Shown piece after piece: positions 7,233 through 10,424 of a stretch of 10,424 nucleotides of DNA. Below the pieces are notes generated by a model. That model made no database searches. It saw nothing but the letters and a program-made list of their open reading frames with translations, and was not told the origin of the DNA. Each line of letters begins with the position of its first letter. The stretch's first letter is position 1. Made by a program: the position numbers and the translations under genes. This stretch comes from Bacillota bacterium (GTDB lineage: Bacteria > Bacillota > Clostridia > Peptostreptococcales > Anaerovoracaceae), in the NCBI GenBank assembly GCA_016286935.1, contig JAEEUO010000016.1, positions 1 to 10,424 on the forward strand, given 5' to 3'.

Positions 7233-8075
7233 CTATCGGTGATCGTTCCGGTTCCGCCGGCGGGAACGGATGCGCAGGATCGTCGCGGTCACAATGATCA
7301 GAAGGATGAGCGGGATCAGAAGGAGCGGGATCCTCGTTTCGGGCCCGTATTCGATCGGGCCGTACTCGTCGGGGACCTCGATCGTCTCCGGCTGCGCGAC
7401 CCATGTGTACTCCCAGACGGTGTACATCCGCGTCGAGCGGTCGACGCCGTCCATCGTGCCGAGGATCATGTATAGCTTTTCCCCGTCACTCTGTCCGACG
7501 GGAAGCTGGGCGCTCGGGTTCAGATAGTATTTCGTCCCGTCGTAGCCGGTCGCCTCGGTCATCCCGTTCCCGATCGAGAACGAGCCGATCTCCTCGCCCT
7601 TGACCGTCCGGAAGCGGCTCCGGACCGTGATCTTGACGCCGTATTCGTTTCCGCCGGGCTCGACGTCGCCGAAGCAGAGCGCGCCGATCACGTCTCCGAC
7701 CGGCTCGCCCTCACCCTCGCGGATGATGTTGATGTCGGGCTGAACGTAGGATCCGGGATAATAGGAGTCGCTGAACCAGTAGCCCGCCACGGTGTAGGTC
7801 GTCTCGCGGCCGTCGGCATCGGCGAACGTATAGCGCTGGCTTTTGTCCTCGTTCCAGCCGGCGCGGATCGTCACGCCGTTCTTTTCACGCTCGGGCGCGT
7901 TCGGTCCGAAGAGCGAGACGTACGTCTGCTCCCAATGGCCCGCGACTTCCTTCGTATAGCCTTTCCGGACGCCCTGGCCGCCGCTTGAGCAAGCGGTCAG
8001 AAGCAGAAGAAGCGCAAGGAGCAGGATGGCGGCGGAAACGCGCCGTTTTCTGTTTTTCGTTTGAATGGATCTCAT
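7233..8075 (-). CDS. Small lipoprotein with an additional C-terminal transmembrane anchor
   Basis: A 280-residue envelope protein of unrecognised family. The N-terminus is basic (KNRKRR), followed by a leucine-rich helix and the lipobox LTAC, giving lipidation at Cys29. The extracellular part (about 30-245) looks beta-rich, with a WYF-rich centre (GYWFSDSYYPGSYVQPD) and no catalytic motif I can identify. Residues 249-267 form a hydrophobic helix followed by a strongly basic tail (RIRSRRRNRNDHR), the pattern of a stop-transfer anchor with a cytoplasmic end. The protein would therefore be held at both ends, which is unusual. It is the first gene of the presumed operon with the metallophosphatase and channel, so it could be a sensor or accessory subunit; that is inference from position only. 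The start ATG has only a weak GGGCGG upstream. Confidence 0.82.
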   Translation of the reverse strand: MRSIQTKNRKRRVSAAILLLALLLLLTACSSGGQGVRKGYTKEVAGHWEQTYVSLFGPNAPEREKNGVTIRAGWNEDKSQRYTFADADGRETTYTVAGYWFSDSYYPGSYVQPDINIIREGEGEPVGDVIGALCFGDVEPGGNEYGVKITVRSRFRTVKGEEIGSFSIGNGMTEATGYDGTKYYLNPSAQLPVGQSDGEKLYMILGTMDGVDRSTRMYTVWEYTWVAQPETIEVPDEYGPIEYGPETRIPLLLIPLILLIIVTATILRIRSRRRNRNDHR

Positions 8076-8133
8076 ATGCGAAACCGCCCGGACGAAAGGG
8101 ACCGGGTCAAAGAATGCGTTGTCCTATGAAAAC

Positions 8134-8162
8134 AGAGTACCATCTCGGGCGGATGATTGCAA
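8134..8162 (-). promoter_or_regulatory. Candidate promoter for the lipoprotein-nucleotidase-channel operon
   Basis: On the minus strand TTGCAA (8157-8162) is followed after exactly 17 bp by TACTCT (8134-8139), which is preceded by TGG as in an extended -10 element. Matches to consensus are 4 of 6 and 3 of 6, so this is a moderate candidate. It lies in the 116-bp gap between the SLH nucleotidase and the lipoprotein gene. I see no convincing terminator in this gap (only a 4-bp CCGT/ACGG stem without a T-tract), so read-through from the upstream gene is also possible. Confidence 0.45.
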
Positions 8163-8191
8163 TGGCGGAGCCGTTATTTTCCCGTTCAGGG

Positions 8192-10424
8192 TCACGGCGC
8201 CTGTTCGACGATCCGGATCCGCCCTTCGCCGTAGGGATCGGCGTACCGTTCGCCGACCTCTCCGCCGAGCGTTTCCGCGATGTAGTCGATCAGAAGCTGG
8301 TTGTCGAGCTTGACGCGGTTCTGGAGGATCGGAGCGCCGTTGAACGCGGTGAAGCCGTCGCCTCCCTCGAGGAGCGTATAGTCGAAGCCCGCGAGCGTGT
8401 ACGTTCCGGCGGGGTCGATCGGTTCACCCGCGACGCGGACGTTCCGGACGCGGCGCTCGCCTTCGATCGCGACGCACTGCCCTTCGTCCCCCGCGACGCA
8501 GCCGTCCGGGACGGACGGGTCGATCTCATACGACATGCCGGAGACCTGAAGGAATCCGCCGAATTCTCCCGGAACGGCGCGGGAGCTCCATTCGAGCGCG
8601 TCGAGGATCTGCTGTCCGGTCACCTCGAGCACGCAGAGCTCGTTGCCGAACGGGAGCACGCTGACGATGTCGCCGTACGTCACGTCGCCCGCGGCGATGG
8701 TCGTCCGGATCCCGCCGCCGTTCATCACGGCGACGTCCGCTCCCGACGCCTCGCGGACCGCGTCCGCGCAGAGGTCGCCCAGGTTCGTTTCGGCGCGCCG
8801 GATGATCCGGACGGGTTTGCCGGAAGAATCCTTCGCGGCCGGGTCGTGGATCGTGAGGGCGACGGAGGAATGCGCGACGACCGTCTCGAGCATGTCGCTG
8901 AGATCCGCCTCCTGCGCGTCGACCGATTCGCGGACGCTGTTTTCGATGCCGATCGCCTCCGGCGCGCTCACGGGGTTCGTCCAGCTCCAGATGCCGGTCT
9001 CCGCGATCGTTCCGTCCGAAGCGATCCGGCTGTAGCCGACGCCGGCGAGCTTCGTTCCGCAGGCGGAGCGGACGACCGCGCGGCCGTCGCGGTCGGTCAT
9101 CACGACCTGCTCCGCGTCGTGGCTGTGGCCGTCGAACAGGACGTCGATCCCGCCCGTGTGCGCGATCACGTCAGCATACGTCCACGGCCTGCACGTCTCT
9201 TCGTTGCCGAGGTGGCCGAGCACGTAGACGTAGTCCGCGCCCTCCGCGCGCGCCGCGTCGACGGCGCTCTGGACGGCCGTGTAAACGCCCTCCCCGTTTC
9301 CTTCCTGGAAGAAGCCGTACACGAACTCGCCCGCGTCGTTCTGAAAGCTCGCGGGCGTCGACGAGACGAGCGATTCGGGCGTCGTCACGCCGACGAACGC
9401 GATCTTCTTTCCGCCTGCTTCGACGATCGTGTAGGGATCGAAGAGGAGCTCGCCCTCCTTGTTGAAATTGCAGCTGACGTAGGGATGGCCGGCCATCTTC
9501 GTGAGCGCGAGGAAGCGGTCCATGCCGTAGTCGAATTCATGGTTGCCGGGGATCGCGACGTCGTAGCGGAGATCGTTCATCAGCCCGACGATCGCTTCGC
9601 CCTTCGTGAGCGTTCCGATCATCTCGCCCTGGATCGCGTCGCCGTCGTCGACGAGGACCGTCGCGTAGCCCTGTTCCTCGAGCGCCTCGCGGATCGAATA
9701 AAGGCCCGCGTAGCCGAAGCCCTCGCCGATGGCGCAGTGGACGTCGCTCGTGTAGAGGATGACGACGTCGCCGTTCGCTTCCGGTTCCGGCGCCTGGGAC
9801 AGACGGTACAGATACGTCACCGCGTCGGAGCGGAGGCACGTGTCGTCCTCTGATCCGAGAGGAAGCGCGCTTCCGAAGACGAGAATGCGGCCGAACGCCC
9901 ATTTCACGGCGTCGGCGTACCATTCGCCCTCACCCGTCTTTCCGGGCTCGCCGTTCGCGCGGTAGAGGAACGCCGCCATCTGGGTCCGCGTGACCGGTTC
10001 ATCCGGCGCGAACGCGTCCGCGGAAACGCCCTCGGTGATCCCCTGCTCCGCCGCCCAGCAGACCGCGTCGTAGTACCACGCGTCCGGGGATACGTCGACG
10101 AAGGGGTTCTCCCCTGTCGCCTCGCCCTTCAGGGCCCGGCAGAGGAACGTCACCGTCTGGGCGCGGTCCACCGTGACATCGGGAGCGAAGTGGGTCTCAT
10201 CGATACCCTTGGTGATCCCCTGCTCCACCGCCCACAGGACTGCCTTGGCATAGTAGGCGTTACCCGGGACGTCGATGAAGGGATTCTCCGTGCCCTCCGG
10301 CTCCGGGCTGCCCGACGCCCGCCACAGGAATGTGACCATCTGGGCCCGGGTGCAGGGCAAGTCGGGTCCGAAGTGGGTCTCATCGATGCCGTTGGTGATT
10401 TCCTTCGCAACCGCCCAATACACC
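8192..10424 (-). CDS. SLH-anchored extracellular 5'-nucleotidase (5' end outside the window)
   Basis: A cell-wall-attached 5'-nucleotidase/metallophosphatase, open at the right edge; its signal peptide and start lie outside, and the first in-frame GTG at 10421-10423 is only an internal valine of an SLH repeat. Counting from that codon, residues 1-210 are SLH repeats that would bind secondary cell-wall polymer. Residues about 217-470 are the metallophosphatase domain with D227-x-H229, G261-D262, GNHE (293-296) with Asp298, H404 and GHSH (432-435). Residues about 480-715 are the 5'-nucleotidase C-terminal domain with NGGGIR (568-573), an FGNEL-VTG segment and GGDGF (688-691). All metal and catalytic residues are present, so an active enzyme releasing nucleosides and phosphate outside the cell is likely, supporting salvage. 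It ends at TGA 8192-8194. Confidence 0.93.
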   Translation of the reverse strand, partial: VYWAVAKEITNGIDETHFGPDLPCTRAQMVTFLWRASGSPEPEGTENPFIDVPGNAYYAKAVLWAVEQGITKGIDETHFAPDVTVDRAQTVTFLCRALKGEATGENPFVDVSPDAWYYDAVCWAAEQGITEGVSADAFAPDEPVTRTQMAAFLYRANGEPGKTGEGEWYADAVKWAFGRILVFGSALPLGSEDDTCLRSDAVTYLYRLSQAPEPEANGDVVILYTSDVHCAIGEGFGYAGLYSIREALEEQGYATVLVDDGDAIQGEMIGTLTKGEAIVGLMNDLRYDVAIPGNHEFDYGMDRFLALTKMAGHPYVSCNFNKEGELLFDPYTIVEAGGKKIAFVGVTTPESLVSSTPASFQNDAGEFVYGFFQEGNGEGVYTAVQSAVDAARAEGADYVYVLGHLGNEETCRPWTYADVIAHTGGIDVLFDGHSHDAEQVVMTDRDGRAVVRSACGTKLAGVGYSRIASDGTIAETGIWSWTNPVSAPEAIGIENSVRESVDAQEADLSDMLETVVAHSSVALTIHDPAAKDSSGKPVRIIRRAETNLGDLCADAVREASGADVAVMNGGGIRTTIAAGDVTYGDIVSVLPFGNELCVLEVTGQQILDALEWSSRAVPGEFGGFLQVSGMSYEIDPSVPDGCVAGDEGQCVAIEGERRVRNVRVAGEPIDPAGTYTLAGFDYTLLEGGDGFTAFNGAPILQNRVKLDNQLLIDYIAETLGGEVGERYADPYGEGRIRIVEQAP
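9794..10424 (-). repeat. SLH repeats (four units, the first cut by the edge, the last degenerate)
   Basis: Units of about 61 residues share the pattern YY-x-AV-x-WA-x-EQGIT-x-G, then F-x-PD-x-x-(V/C)TR-Q, then FL-x-RA. Unit 1 (residues 1-36) is partial, unit 2 covers about 49-97, unit 3 about 107-158, and unit 4 about 165-210. Unit 4 keeps EWYADAVKWA and AVTYLYRL but replaces the GIT-x-G core with ILVFGSALPLGSEDD. At DNA level units 1 and 2 share an identical 18-bp stretch (10187-10204 and 10370-10387, 183 bp apart), showing recent duplication or exchange. Confidence 0.85.

Noticed and set aside
3764..7297. A 1177-codon plus-strand open frame across the channel and nucleotidase genes
   Set aside because: It is antisense to genes with clear motifs, its product is a low-complexity mix of Val, Asp, Glu, Arg and His with no domain, and it has no ribosome-binding site. 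Such shadows arise because GC-rich genes rarely use codons whose complement is a stop.
8084..8152. Inverted repeat CCGCCCG/CGGGCGG in the gap before the lipoprotein gene as an operator or riboswitch
   Set aside because: One arm lies in the promoter spacer and the other in the leader, 7 bp in GC-rich DNA is easily due to chance, and no known riboswitch core is visible.
7985..9853. A 622-codon plus-strand open frame opposite the SLH nucleotidase
   Set aside because: It is antisense to a gene with complete catalytic motifs and spans an intergenic region, and its composition is typical of a shadow frame.
9840..9910. A compensated frameshift as the cause of the degenerate fourth SLH unit
   Set aside because: I read the other two minus-strand frames across this stretch and neither restores the missing GIT-x-G or PD-x-x-TR motifs.
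10421..10423. GTG at the right edge as the true start of the SLH nucleotidase
   Set aside because: It falls inside an SLH repeat (Val-Tyr-Trp-Ala), with no signal peptide, so the gene continues beyond the window.

Overview
The window looks like a chromosomal segment of a GC-rich Gram-positive Clostridia-type bacterium, most plausibly an uncultured gut Firmicute. The support is indirect: lipobox signal peptides, S-layer-homology (SLH) cell-wall repeats of the type common in gut clostridia, factor-independent terminators, and strong G/C preference at third codon positions. All recognisable genes lie on the minus strand, so the region reads from right to left. TAA, TAG and TGA all appear as terminal stops, which fits the standard code.

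In transcription order: (1) the 3' part of a cell-surface 5'-nucleotidase carrying SLH repeats (8192-10424, its 5' end outside the window); (2) after a 116-bp gap with a candidate promoter, an apparent operon of a small lipoprotein that also has a C-terminal transmembrane helix (7233-8075), a 5'-nucleotidase-family metallophosphatase without signal peptide (5741-7204), and a CASTOR/POLLUX (SYM8/DMI1)-type ion channel with two RCK-like domains (3887-5716), the genes 28 and 24 bp apart and ending at a strong terminator; (3) a separate transcription unit with an extended -10 promoter, encoding a 1212-residue lipoprotein with a gluzincin zinc-peptidase signature (72-3710), closed by a second strong terminator at the left edge.

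The most notable feature is that the channel gene is split by a single in-frame TAA at 4595-4597. The same reading frame continues beyond it as a good second RCK domain, so the locus reads as one roughly 608-residue channel broken once: a very recent pseudogene, a sequencing or assembly error, or a truncated channel plus a separately made RCK fragment. Other points of interest are two related nucleotidases predicted to work on opposite sides of the membrane, codon use in the first two SLH repeats unlike the rest of that gene, and an uncharacterised multidomain surface peptidase with a tandemly duplicated C-terminal module.

A functional link between the nucleotidases, the lipoprotein and the channel is inferred only from co-orientation and tight spacing. 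No RNA gene, CRISPR array, insertion sequence or phage gene was recognised. The long plus-strand open frames are antisense shadows of the minus-strand genes.
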